NCBI GenBank assembly: GCA_025963645.1
Contig: JAOQAI010000008.1
Span: forward strand, 86,159 to 150,158
From: Flaviaestuariibacter sp.
GTDB taxonomy: Bacteria > Bacteroidota > Bacteroidia > Chitinophagales > Chitinophagaceae
DNA length: 64,000 bases
Direction of reading: 5' to 3'
Below, in pieces: positions 34,812 to 43,046 of the stretch (position 1 is its first letter; each line of letters opens with the position of its first letter). The notes below the pieces were generated by a model. It was not told the origin of the DNA. It searched no databases and saw only the letters and a list, made by a program, of their open reading frames with translations. The position numbers were made by a program, and so were the translations under genes.

Positions 34812-35432
34812 ATGGATGCTTCTCCTCCGCTTTCTGCTGATGCCCGGTCAATTTTAGGCTTGCAACTCCCTACTGATCCCCGCTGGGTGAACCTGGCGGC
34901 GCTTTCGCTGGAAGAGGTGCTTTCCGACCATGCGTATTGCGAACAAAAGGCGGCTATCACCTGCATTTCACTGATTCAGCGGTATAGCCGGAAAGAGAAG
35001 CTGGTGAATTCCTTAGCGCCTATTGTTACCGAAGAATGGGGTCATTTCCGCATGGTTTTAGCCGAACTGCAAAAACGAGGGCTGCCATTGGGTAACCAGC
35101 GGAAGGATGAATATGTAGCTGCCCTATTTGACTATACCCAAAAAGGCGGCGGCGAGGAAGGCCGCCTGCTGGATCAATTGCTGATGATGGCCATGATCGA
35201 AGCGCGGAGCTGCGAGCGGTTTAAAAGGTTAAGCGAAGGATTGGACGATGACTACCTGCGCAAATTCTACCGCCGGTTCATGGAAAGCGAGGCCGGGCAT
35301 TATACCCTTTTCATTGAATTGGCGGAAACCTATATTGAAAAAGAAAAAGTGCAAAATCGGTGGAAAGAGTGGCTGGCGTATGAAGCGGAAGTGATGAAGA
35401 AGATGGAAGTTAGAGGGGATCGGATACATTAA
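34812..35432 (+). CDS. miaE: tRNA-(ms2io6A)-hydroxylase MiaE
   Basis: A 206-residue di-iron protein of the ferritin-like MiaE family, which hydroxylates the isopentenyl group of ms2i6A37 in tRNA. The iron ligands appear as the ExxH pairs in TEEWGHFRMV and ESEAGHYTLF plus the Glu of MIEARSCERF and of DHAYCEQKAA. A longer frame extends upstream into the repeat array, but the ATG at 34812 gives the family start and lies right after the -7 element. The 3' end overlaps the convergent GSCFA gene by 23 bp. Confidence 0.92.
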   Translation: MDASPPLSADARSILGLQLPTDPRWVNLAALSLEEVLSDHAYCEQKAAITCISLIQRYSRKEKLVNSLAPIVTEEWGHFRMVLAELQKRGLPLGNQRKDEYVAALFDYTQKGGGEEGRLLDQLLMMAMIEARSCERFKRLSEGLDDDYLRKFYRRFMESEAGHYTLFIELAETYIEKEKVQNRWKEWLAYEAEVMKKMEVRGDRIH

Positions 35433-36471
35433 CCCCTGTCCCCCCAAGCTGGCTGAAATACTCTAACTCCTCGCTAAAATCCAGTTGCGGATACTGAGTT
35501 TGCAGAACGTTTGCTTTTTCGTAATGACTTTGCAGGAACCGCTGGTGGGCTTCTGTTTGCGGGTGCGAGGCTTTGTGCTTGCGGGCAATATTCAATTTTT
35601 TGATCTCCTTGATAGCGGCGCCGCTTTCTTCGGTAATAAAAGTATTGGTAAAATGCTCCAGCACAAATTCGGTGGCGAGGTAGTTCGGATGCACCATGTC
35701 TTCCGAATAAAAACGATAATCGCGGAGAACGTCGATAACCAGCTCGTAAGAAGGGAAATAATAGAGCTTGTCAAACTTGTTGACGAGGTGATGCACCGCT
35801 TCGAGAAGGCGGGCTTTGCTGCGGTTGTTCTCCATTACACCGTCGCGGATATGCCGCACCGGACTAATCGTAAATAGGATGCGCAGCGCCGGGTTGAACC
35901 GGAAAAGCTTGTGGATGGCATTATCGAGACTGGCAACCGTTTCGTCAATCGACAGTAAATGCTTTTGAAACCATTGCGCAGGAGCGCGGTGACAGTTGGC
36001 GACAGCCCCCTCCAAACCTCCGCCAACGGGGGAGGCTTTCGACGACTCCGATAGTTTGGAAGTTTCTTTCGTTAGGCGATATGAGAAAGACGAACCAAGG
36101 GTTATAATAAGCCAATCAGCTTCTTGCAAAAACCTATGGGCTTGTGTTTGCGAGCTGTTAATTCTTTGAATAACAGCGGCTTTATCCATGCCGGAAAAGC
36201 GGCTGTGGTGCTTCCAGCTATGCCATAATTCATTCAGCTCGAAAAGATCGGCTTCGCTGTATTGATCATTGGTGATATACGATGTGAGACTGGCGCAGAC
36301 CGATGCCGGATCGAAAAGAATGCCGTTGGGATTTTGCAGTACGCTGAATTTCAAATCTTTTAACGCATTGCCGATATGCTCCGTAAAGCAGGAGCCCACC
36401 GACAATATCTTTTGCCCATGGCTGATCTGCGCATCGGGCTTCGGGATATTTATGTTGAGCATCAGGTTCAT
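35410..36471 (-). CDS. GSCFA family protein with an in-frame palindromic insert
   Basis: A 353-residue protein with the naming motif LSVGSCFTEHIG near the N-terminus, and SPVRHIRDGV and YYFPSYELVIDVLRDYRFYSEDMVHPN later, as in GSCFA proteins (SGNH-hydrolase-like fold; function not established). Residues 138-156 (SKLSESSKASPVGGGLEGA) are encoded exactly by a 57-bp G+C-rich palindrome and look like an insertion between SYRLTKET and VANCHRAPAQW. Its ATG directly abuts the stop of the preceding HMG-CoA-lyase-like gene, so the two are probably co-translated. The C-terminus overlaps miaE. Confidence 0.88.
   Translation of the reverse strand: MNLMLNINIPKPDAQISHGQKILSVGSCFTEHIGNALKDLKFSVLQNPNGILFDPASVCASLTSYITNDQYSEADLFELNELWHSWKHHSRFSGMDKAAVIQRINSSQTQAHRFLQEADWLIITLGSSFSYRLTKETSKLSESSKASPVGGGLEGAVANCHRAPAQWFQKHLLSIDETVASLDNAIHKLFRFNPALRILFTISPVRHIRDGVMENNRSKARLLEAVHHLVNKFDKLYYFPSYELVIDVLRDYRFYSEDMVHPNYLATEFVLEHFTNTFITEESGAAIKEIKKLNIARKHKASHPQTEAHQRFLQSHYEKANVLQTQYPQLDFSEELEYFSQLGGTGVNVSDPL
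36004..36060. repeat. 57-bp palindromic element inside the GSCFA gene
   Basis: Outer arms TCCAAAC (36011-36017) and GTTTGGA (36054-36060) enclose an 8-bp stem with one mismatch (CCTCCGCC/GGGGGAGG, 36017-36035). It is 19 codons long and keeps the frame. Confidence 0.7.
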
Positions 36472-37377
36472 CTATGCAAATATTTCGTCGGCTAGTGTAA
36501 GGCATTTTTGTAAAGCGGCTTCGTTGATAGCCAGATCGATTCCTTTCTCTTTAAAGAAGCCCAGTAGCCATTCGGTATTCATATTTCCTACGAGATCGTC
36601 TTTTGCCATAGGGCAACCACCAATGCCTTTCAGGGCGCCATCAAAGCGGGTAGCGCCAGCCTCGTAAGCAGCAGCTACTTTCTCCCGCCAGCCATTGGAA
36701 GTAGAATGCAGGTGAACACCAATCTCTGTATTGGGCAGGGACTGTACAAGATACGAGGTGATGCGATTAATAGCATCCGGCGTGGCTACACCTACGGTAT
36801 CGGCTAAAGAAATAATGCGGATACCCTCTTTTACGATCTTATCCACCCACTCAAAAACCACAGCTTCAGAAAATGGATCGCCGTAGGGATTGCCAAAGCC
36901 CATTGAAATATAAACCACGAGCTCTTTTCGGTTAGATGTACACAATTGTTGAATTTCTTTCACCCGCTGCAAGGCATCGGCTATGGAGGCATTGGTATTG
37001 CGTTGCTGAAAAGTTTCGGAAACAGAAAAAGGAAAGCCCAGGAATTTGATGGCATCGTATTGAACGGCTTCCTCTGCGCCGCGAGTATTGGCTACAATGG
37101 CAAGCAGGTTTGACTTGGTGCTTTGTACATTCAACCTCGTAATTACTTCCTTCGTATCCGCCATTTGCGGAATAGCTTTGGGCGAAACGAAAGAGCCAAA
37201 ATCGAGGGTATCAAATCCTACCTCAGCTAAGGCATTGATATATTCAATTTTCTTGTCGGTTGGTATAAACGTCTTCCAGCCTTGCATCGCATCGCGGGGG
37301 CATTCAATTAATTTAAAAGTCCCTTGTCCCCCGGTGGGGGAACTTAGGTCAATGTTGCTTTTAATGTGTTGAGTCAT
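36472..37377 (-). CDS. HMG-CoA lyase-like protein
   Basis: A 301-residue TIM-barrel protein of the DRE/HMGL family. LIECPRDAMQGW (R28-D29) is the substrate/metal segment, HLHST holds the HxH metal ligands, and GIGGCPMAKDDLVGNM carries the catalytic Cys. Hydroxymethylglutaryl-CoA lyase, in leucine breakdown, is the most likely role. The first 20 residues are an extension absent from typical members, and most of it (about 10-20) is encoded by a G+C-rich palindrome. Either the ATG at 37377 is real or translation starts later, though no ATG is available before LIECPRD. Confidence 0.88.
   Translation of the reverse strand: MTQHIKSNIDLSSPTGGQGTFKLIECPRDAMQGWKTFIPTDKKIEYINALAEVGFDTLDFGSFVSPKAIPQMADTKEVITRLNVQSTKSNLLAIVANTRGAEEAVQYDAIKFLGFPFSVSETFQQRNTNASIADALQRVKEIQQLCTSNRKELVVYISMGFGNPYGDPFSEAVVFEWVDKIVKEGIRIISLADTVGVATPDAINRITSYLVQSLPNTEIGVHLHSTSNGWREKVAAAYEAGATRFDGALKGIGGCPMAKDDLVGNMNTEWLLGFFKEKGIDLAINEAALQKCLTLADEIFA
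37321..37348. repeat. G+C-rich palindromic element in the HMG-CoA-lyase-like gene
   Basis: GTCCCCC-GGT-GGGGGAAC with matching flanks. It is an inverted copy of the element at 37550-37576 (about 25 of 29 bases shared) and encodes the N-terminal extension of the protein. Confidence 0.7.
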
Positions 37378-37549
37378 GCGTCAGATTAAAGTTGCAAAAG
37401 AGGTGCGAATAATTCATCATAGTGAATAGCATTTCTAACCCATGTTAATCGATAAAAACGCTTAAGAGTCAATGTTCAATACGCAATGATCAATTAACAG
37501 AACAGCCAAATATCGAATAAGAAGGGTTGAAAAAGAAAACCAGCAAGCG

Positions 37550-37576
37550 CCTAGGTTCCCCCACCGGGGGACAGAG
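37550..37576. repeat. G+C-rich palindromic element at the end of rlmB
   Basis: GTTCCCCC-ACC-GGGGGAC with CCTA on the left. It supplies the last residues (SPLSPGGGT) and the stop codon of RlmB, and lies in opposite orientation to the copy at 37321-37348. Confidence 0.7.
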
Positions 37577-38336
37577 GGCTTCGCTGTTTCATCACTTCGT
37601 AAAGAATCATCCCCGTAGCTACGGAAACGTTCAACGATTCAAATTCACCCGTCATCGGTATTTTGATCTGCTCGTCGCATATCTTTAAAAGCGCCGGGTA
37701 AATACCTTTGTCCTCGCTACCCATCACGATAGCAACCGGTTCTGTAAAGTCTGTTTCGAAAGTGGTTTTAGTCGCGGTCATTTCACTGCCTAAAACTTTT
37801 ATTCCATTAAGGCGTAGTTCATCCACAGCCTTCATCAGGCTATTAACACGGCAGATCGGTATTTTCTCCAACGCTCCTGCAGATGTCAGCATTGCATCTT
37901 CATTCAAAGCGCCCACGCCTTTATCAGGAATAATGATAGCCTGCACACCGGTGGAAAAAGCAGTGCGGGCTATTCCTCCTATATTTCGCACATCCGTGAT
38001 GCCATCTAAAATAAGAAGGAGCGGCACCTTACCGCTTTCGACAACCAATGAAATAACTTGCTGTAAGTCCTGATATTGAATCGTAGAGATGATGGCAATA
38101 ACGCCTCCGTGCTCACCGGCATTAAAGCTGTTTAACTTCTCCACCGGTACATAGTTAACTGGCACCGCATGTTGCGACCCAAGCTTTCGTATTTCTTCTT
38201 CCAGGTCGCGGTAAGCATTGCTTTGCAGGTAGATGCGATCCAGTTGCTGGCCGGCATCCAGTGCTTCTATGATGGCCCGTTTGCCAACCACCAGTGTATT
38301 TTTCTTAGGGCGATGCTGTGGTCTGAAATTTTTCAA
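37551..38336 (-). CDS. rlmB: 23S rRNA (guanosine-2'-O)-methyltransferase RlmB (TrmH family)
   Basis: A 261-residue SPOUT methyltransferase that methylates G2251-type ribose in 23S rRNA. Motifs: N-terminal substrate-binding domain (VGKRAIIEALDAGQQLDRIYLQ), LDGITDVRNIGGIARTA, VAIVMGSEDKGI, and LNVSVATGMILYEVMKQ forming the trefoil knot. The start is a TTG at 38336, three bases after the RES toxin stop. The C-terminal 12 residues come from a palindromic repeat. HMG-CoA-lyase and GSCFA genes follow on the same strand after 173 bp. Confidence 0.92.
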   Translation of the reverse strand: MKNFRPQHRPKKNTLVVGKRAIIEALDAGQQLDRIYLQSNAYRDLEEEIRKLGSQHAVPVNYVPVEKLNSFNAGEHGGVIAIISTIQYQDLQQVISLVVESGKVPLLLILDGITDVRNIGGIARTAFSTGVQAIIIPDKGVGALNEDAMLTSAGALEKIPICRVNSLMKAVDELRLNGIKVLGSEMTATKTTFETDFTEPVAIVMGSEDKGIYPALLKICDEQIKIPMTGEFESLNVSVATGMILYEVMKQRSPLSPGGGT

Positions 38337-38339
38337 TAG

Positions 38340-38795
38340 CTATATTTTAATGCGTTTGTCTAATTGGAAAGGTTGTATATCTATAATCCTTACTGCCCCA
38401 AAGGTCTTTGCCAATGGGTTTAAAATAAAATTATATTCCGAAGGAATGATGGTAGAAGGAACCCGAAATGCTATAATGGAAGCATCCTGTAGTAAAGCAC
38501 TGCCAAATAATTTTGTTTCTTCCGGTGAAGGCACCCCCTGCCAATTGGCCGGCAATAGATCAGGGTCAATCAATTTCCAACCTTTTTGCGGCATCTCATA
38601 TACCGTAAAAGAAAGAGAAGCCGGCATTTCTTCGAGCCGCACATTCGCCGTGTATTCCAATACGCTCAGGGATTTTGATTCCGACGTATAAATGCAGGGG
38701 GTTCCGATCTTATTCCAACGGCCGCCATGCAGCTTTGCGCCCTCCCCGGTTAGTTGATCCGCAAAGCGGGTATGTCCCAAATGATAAACCAACAT
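38340..38795 (-). CDS. RES-domain toxin
   Basis: A 151-residue RES-family toxin. The conserved HGGRWNKIGTPCIYTSES segment carries Arg26, Tyr36 and Ser/Glu38-39, the active-site positions of RES toxins, and LEYTANV follows. Known members (for example MbcT, ParT) degrade NAD+ or ADP-ribosylate targets. The ATG at 38795 overlaps the antitoxin stop by one base (TGATG), so translation is coupled. rlmB begins three bases after the stop, an unusual tie of a toxin to an rRNA methyltransferase. Confidence 0.88.
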   Translation of the reverse strand: MLVYHLGHTRFADQLTGEGAKLHGGRWNKIGTPCIYTSESKSLSVLEYTANVRLEEMPASLSFTVYEMPQKGWKLIDPDLLPANWQGVPSPEETKLFGSALLQDASIIAFRVPSTIIPSEYNFILNPLAKTFGAVRIIDIQPFQLDKRIKI

Positions 38796-39268
38796 CAGCT
38801 GTAAACGCCATACTCTATGCGGCCAATTAAATGCTTGACTTCTTCCATGCCATAGAGTGTGTCCAGCATTTGCAGTGGCGACACACCGCCTAAAGAGGTA
38901 TTGCTTACTTTCATCCAGCTATTAAAGCCATCTTTATTTCCAAAAACCTGGTAGCCGTAGGAGTAAATGTCTGCCAATAGCAAAATGCGTTCGCTGATAG
39001 ACACATCGAACTTTTCTTTTCCTTTTTTATTATGAAGTGTTGCTTTAGCAACCGAAAGCACTTTTGCCAGGGTTTCATAATCCAGGCCGGTCTGCTCTTT
39101 GAGGTTTTCCAATTCTTCCTTAGAAATACCCTCCTTGATGGCATCTATCTTTTGATAGCTGCTCCACATATAAACCGGAATTACTTTGGTCTTCGTCTTT
39201 TCGGCAGTTACCTTTTTCAAGGGGTTTAACGACCGGTATTGAACTGCCGCCTCTTCTACCTTTGTCAT
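38795..39268 (-). CDS. Xre/ParS-type antitoxin
   Basis: A 157-residue antitoxin of the MbcA/ParS/Xre family. A helix-turn-helix-like region lies around residues 48-80 (GISKEELENLKEQTGLDYETLAKVLSVAKATLHNK), followed by the C-terminal toxin-binding domain (LADIYSYGYQVFGNKDGFNSWMKVSNTSLGGVSPLQMLDT) with the family's GG.SP.... motif. It neutralises the RES toxin encoded directly downstream and probably represses the operon. The first ~30 residues are a Lys/Thr-rich extension. Confidence 0.88.
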   Translation of the reverse strand: MTKVEEAAVQYRSLNPLKKVTAEKTKTKVIPVYMWSSYQKIDAIKEGISKEELENLKEQTGLDYETLAKVLSVAKATLHNKKGKEKFDVSISERILLLADIYSYGYQVFGNKDGFNSWMKVSNTSLGGVSPLQMLDTLYGMEEVKHLIGRIEYGVYS

Positions 39269-39327
39269 AAATCTAATTTTACACTAAGGTAAGTAAATAT
39301 TTATACTATTCAAAATAGAACATAAAA

Positions 39328-39347
39328 AAACCATCTTTCGATGGTTT
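39328..39347 (-). terminator. metK terminator
   Basis: An 8-bp perfect stem AAACCATC/GATGGTTT with a 4-base loop, followed by T on the minus strand, 6 bp past the metK stop. Confidence 0.75.
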
Positions 39348-39353
39348 AAAAAA

Positions 39354-40604
39354 TTATAATCCAAAAGCCTTTTTTACTTTGGAAACGTAATCAAGTTTTT
39401 CCCAAGTGAATAGTTCCACTTTTTTGGTAATTGTCTTACCACCCGGCTGCGAAAACTCCTTGGTTACTATTTCCGGCTTACGACCCATATGCCCGTATGC
39501 AGCGGTTTCACTATAGATCGGGTTGCGCAATTTCAGGCGCTGTTCAATAAAGTAAGGACGCATATCAAACACTTCCTGCACGATATTGCCGATCTCACCG
39601 TCGGTTAAATCAACCTTGGCTGTACCATAAGTTACAACGTTGATGCTGGTAGGTTGCGCAACGCCGATCGCGTAAGAAACCTGCACCAAAACCTCATCGC
39701 AAACACCCGCGGCTACCAAGTTCTTGGCAATGTGACGCGTTGCATAAGCCGCGGAGCGATCCACCTTGGATGGGTCTTTACCACTAAAAGCACCACCACC
39801 ATGAGCACCTTTACCGCCGTATGTATCAACAATGATCTTACGACCCGTCAACCCGGTGTCACCATGTGGTCCCCCAATTACGAATTTGCCAGTTGGGTTA
39901 ATGTGATACTTGATATTATTATTGAAAAGCTTAGCATACTTTTTATACTTAGCCTTTACTCTTGGGATCAGAATATTGATAATGTCTTTCTGGATTTGCT
40001 CCAGCATTTTCTTCTCCGTATCAAAATCATCATGCTGTGTAGAAATAACAATCGCATCAATACGAATCGGTTGGTTGTTATCGTCATATTCCAACGTTAC
40101 CTGACTCTTAGCATCTGGACGCAAATACTTGATTTGCTTATTCTCGCGACGTAAGGCAGCTAACTCTTGTAAAAGCTTATGCGCTAAGTCAAGCGCCAGC
40201 GGCATATAGTCTTCAGTTTCGTTGGTAGCATAGCCAAACATCATTCCCTGATCGCCAGCACCTTGCTCTTCTTTCTTTTGCCTGTCAACGCCTTGGTTAA
40301 TGTCAGATGACTGTTCATGAATAGCGGATAGAATACCACAGGAGTTCGCTTCAAACATATACTCGCTCTTGGTATATCCAATACGGCGAATAACCCCACG
40401 GGCAATTTCCTGAACATCCAGGTAAGCTTTTGATTTAACCTCACCGGCAAGAACCACCTGACCTGTTGTTACTAAAGTTTCACAGGCAACTTTTGATTGT
40501 GGATCAAAAGCTAAAAAGTTATCAATTAGCGCATCAGAAATCTGGTCAGCAACTTTGTCTGGATGTCCTTCAGACACACTTTCGGAAGTAAATAAATAAG
40601 GCAT
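39354..40604 (-). CDS. metK: S-adenosylmethionine synthetase
   Basis: A 416-residue MetK that makes SAM from methionine and ATP. N-terminal [20 protein letters not shown], then [12 protein letters not shown] (signature 1), [21 protein letters not shown] and [19 protein letters not shown] (signature 2). The C-terminal lysine-rich ending [16 protein letters not shown] is usual for Bacteroidota. The ATG at 40604 fits the family; the longer frame upstream crosses the -7 element. No SAM riboswitch is recognisable in the short leader. Confidence 0.97.
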   Translation of the reverse strand: MPYLFTSESVSEGHPDKVADQISDALIDNFLAFDPQSKVACETLVTTGQVVLAGEVKSKAYLDVQEIARGVIRRIGYTKSEYMFEANSCGILSAIHEQSSDINQGVDRQKKEEQGAGDQGMMFGYATNETEDYMPLALDLAHKLLQELAALRRENKQIKYLRPDAKSQVTLEYDDNNQPIRIDAIVISTQHDDFDTEKKMLEQIQKDIINILIPRVKAKYKKYAKLFNNNIKYHINPTGKFVIGGPHGDTGLTGRKIIVDTYGGKGAHGGGAFSGKDPSKVDRSAAYATRHIAKNLVAAGVCDEVLVQVSYAIGVAQPTSINVVTYGTAKVDLTDGEIGNIVQEVFDMRPYFIEQRLKLRNPIYSETAAYGHMGRKPEIVTKEFSQPGGKTITKKVELFTWEKLDYVSKVKKAFGL

Positions 40605-40643
40605 GAAATGACTTGTTAGTGTTAGTAATTGAAAAACAGGGTG

Positions 40644-40651
40644 CAAATATA
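40644..40651 (-). promoter_or_regulatory. TAnnTTTG -7 element of metK
   Basis: TATATTTG on the minus strand, 39 bp before the ATG and only 13 bp after the DUF4270 stop. Confidence 0.6.
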
Positions 40652-40664
40652 GGGCACTGGCTGT

Positions 40665-42110
40665 TTATCGTAAGTTTGAATAGATAATTCGAAGACGCAA
40701 ACGCTTAGTTGGATCAGCGAAATTGCCACCGGCCAACACTACCCTTCCATAACCAACCTGCGGAATAACATTTACCTGACGGGATGCTGTAGTGGATTCC
40801 GGGAAAGGTTTGATAATAGTGTACACGGGAGCGTAAAGCCGTAATTGGTAATTAGTTTCTTTACGGGTAATCACACTTTGCACATGGCGGGTAATATTAA
40901 ACCGGTAAGTACTATCGCTACGCAAGAGGCCACCAAAAGAGGTCAGGTTTTGCGTAGTACCAGATGCATTGGTAGAATTCAAATCATCTGAAAGTGAAGA
41001 GCCAACATCAAAAATGTCTGCCCGGTCAAGAAACAAAACAGGTGGCGGCGGAAAAGATTGCTCACCCGCCGAAGGAATTCTGGAAATAATTAATTCTGCA
41101 TTATGAATAACCCGGTTAGATAAATTTTCTAACCCGGGGATTCTTAGTGTACCGATAGAGCCCGGTGACCCGGCTTGAATAAATAATTTATCATCCGTTA
41201 GGGTCGTATTATTTAGATAGGCGGCAAAATCTCCGCCCCGGTTTCTTCTAATAACATTTGCCCGTGAGCCAAATGAATAATGGAGGAAGTCTACCGACCT
41301 TTTTTCAATCACGTTATTATTACGAACGCGGTAGTAAAAGGTGAGTTTGGTTTTAGCCTGATCAGCTAAATTAAAATAAGCCAATGCCCTGCTGCTCCCT
41401 GTCGCCTTTACTTCCAGACCGCTAAATAAACTATGGAAAATGGTATCGTTCTTATAAGCGGTTAACGTATCATAATTGACGAAACGTGTACCAAAAGCAG
41501 GGTCCAGTTTAATACGTAATTCATTAGCTGTTTTAATAGTATCGCCTATCTTTCTAAAAATCCGAACCGAATCTTTAAATTGGTTAAATGCCATGGTCTT
41601 GCTGCCTAAAACACCACCAGCGGTTGCAAAGTCCGGATGATCAACTCTGTAAAAAGACGAGTCGTTAAATTTAGCGTTTTGCGCTATTTCCCGGACTTCC
41701 ACAGAAAGAAATGACCCTGCAGAGGTATCGCCATAAGCGCCTCTATAGGAAAGCGACAATACAACTGAATCAATTACCGGAAGCGAATCCTTGTGAAAAA
41801 AAGGATAGAGTTTTAACGCCTGTGGAAGTACATCGAAATAAACAGCCCCGGTAGTTTGGCCGAAAACAGGATCCGAAGTAGATCCTAAAGCAACATCGTT
41901 TGTATAGCCAATCTTAGTGGAGTCATGCAGTAATAAACGATTATTCGTTTCTATATCTAAAATGGAATCAAAAGTATTGATATTATCTACTGCCGGAATA
42001 AGCCCGCTACCGAGTTCAGTGCCTTCATTAATTTTTTTGCAGGAATAAAATGCGACAGAAAAAAACAAAACAATAGCCGAAGGCAAAAGAATCCAACTGA
42101 ATTTCTTCAC
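40665..42110 (-). CDS. DUF4270 family lipoprotein
   Basis: A 481-residue lipoprotein: signal peptide with lipobox AFYSC (C24) and the N-terminal KKINEGTELGSGLIP typical of the Bacteroidota DUF4270 family. The rest is beta-rich with repeated Asp/Ser strands (VIDSVVLSLSYRGAYGDTSAG) and ends in RLRLRIIYSNLR. It is probably on the outer membrane; function is unknown. It is transcribed after the GT5-like gene (30 bp gap), and the pair stands divergent to panC, a context I associate with this phylum. Confidence 0.85.
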   Translation of the reverse strand: MKKFSWILLPSAIVLFFSVAFYSCKKINEGTELGSGLIPAVDNINTFDSILDIETNNRLLLHDSTKIGYTNDVALGSTSDPVFGQTTGAVYFDVLPQALKLYPFFHKDSLPVIDSVVLSLSYRGAYGDTSAGSFLSVEVREIAQNAKFNDSSFYRVDHPDFATAGGVLGSKTMAFNQFKDSVRIFRKIGDTIKTANELRIKLDPAFGTRFVNYDTLTAYKNDTIFHSLFSGLEVKATGSSRALAYFNLADQAKTKLTFYYRVRNNNVIEKRSVDFLHYSFGSRANVIRRNRGGDFAAYLNNTTLTDDKLFIQAGSPGSIGTLRIPGLENLSNRVIHNAELIISRIPSAGEQSFPPPPVLFLDRADIFDVGSSLSDDLNSTNASGTTQNLTSFGGLLRSDSTYRFNITRHVQSVITRKETNYQLRLYAPVYTIIKPFPESTTASRQVNVIPQVGYGRVVLAGGNFADPTKRLRLRIIYSNLR

Positions 42111-42140
42111 AAGAATATATTAAGGCTGTTTAAAGGAAGC

Positions 42141-42956
42141 TTACTTGCTCGCAAGGTCGTTATACAACTGTAAATAGTCTGTTAAATCAGAATCTGCATT
42201 ATAAAGCAAGGTCTTCTTTCCACGGACTTTAGAGAATTCATCCGCCAGGTTTTTATCAATCGTATCAGTGCCAAAAGTGATCGCATCCGCATAGGTGGCG
42301 GCTCCCCGAAACATGGCGGAATTCGTAACCTCTTTGTAGGGTTCAAGGTCCTTCTCTTTTATAGAAGGATGAATCAATGCCTTCTTAATAAAGTCGGTAC
42401 CAAGTTTTTCCTCAAACGTGGTTTGTCCAATCGTGTATACCACTTTGCTGTGAGCAAATACCGGCTCCTTCTTATAAATGGTTTTCAAATAGGCCGGGAT
42501 CAGTCCGGTCATCCAGCCGCTGCAATGAATGACATCCGGAGGCCATCCGAATTTTTTTACTGTTTCCAAAGCCCCTTTGCAGAAAAACACAGTACGCAAG
42601 CCATTATCATCGTACCACTTCTCCCCTTCATCTGCAAAAACATATTTCCGCTTGAACAGGTCCTCATTATCTAAAAAATAAACCTGCAGGCGGGCATTTG
42701 GTAAAGAAGCCACTTTGATCTGAAGTGGAAAATCCTCATTGTCCACGGAAACATTGATGCCTGACAAACGAACTACTTCATGAAGGCGGTGGCGGCGCTC
42801 GTTAATAGAGCCGAAACGCGGCATGATGCAGCGGACTTCGTAGTTATTATCATTTGCCTTGATCGCTAATTTGTTTACAATTTCTGAAAACTCTGTCAAC
42901 TCCAGATAAGGTGACATTTCGTTCGCTATAAATAAAATTCTTTTCTTTGCTGACAT
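42141..42956 (-). CDS. one-domain GT5 'glycogen/starch synthase'
   Basis: A 271-residue protein resembling only the N-terminal (acceptor) domain of glycogen synthase: KKRILFIANEMSPYLELTEFSEIVNKL aligns with the GT5 start, and PDVIHCSGWMTGLIPAYLK and VVYTIGQTTFEE follow. The C-terminal nucleotide-sugar domain is absent, so catalysis as in GlgA is doubtful. Full synthases are about 480 residues. In Bacteroidota this short form recurs beside panC and DUF4270, so it is a conserved variant rather than a truncation. Function is unknown. Confidence 0.8.
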   Translation of the reverse strand: MSAKKRILFIANEMSPYLELTEFSEIVNKLAIKANDNNYEVRCIMPRFGSINERRHRLHEVVRLSGINVSVDNEDFPLQIKVASLPNARLQVYFLDNEDLFKRKYVFADEGEKWYDDNGLRTVFFCKGALETVKKFGWPPDVIHCSGWMTGLIPAYLKTIYKKEPVFAHSKVVYTIGQTTFEEKLGTDFIKKALIHPSIKEKDLEPYKEVTNSAMFRGAATYADAITFGTDTIDKNLADEFSKVRGKKTLLYNADSDLTDYLQLYNDLASK

Positions 42957-43046
42957 TGTAAACCCGGTTTTAAACCCATCAAAAAGGTTTGCGAAGGTAA
43001 CTATTTATTCAAAAGCAATCGCTATTATCCATTTCCAAGCCTTTCC

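Noticed and set aside
34827..37576. Recent horizontal transfer of the miaE-GSCFA-rlmB region
   Set aside because: The G+C-rich palindromes suggest local repeat activity, but the genes are ordinary housekeeping families with codon use like the neighbours and no mobility genes.
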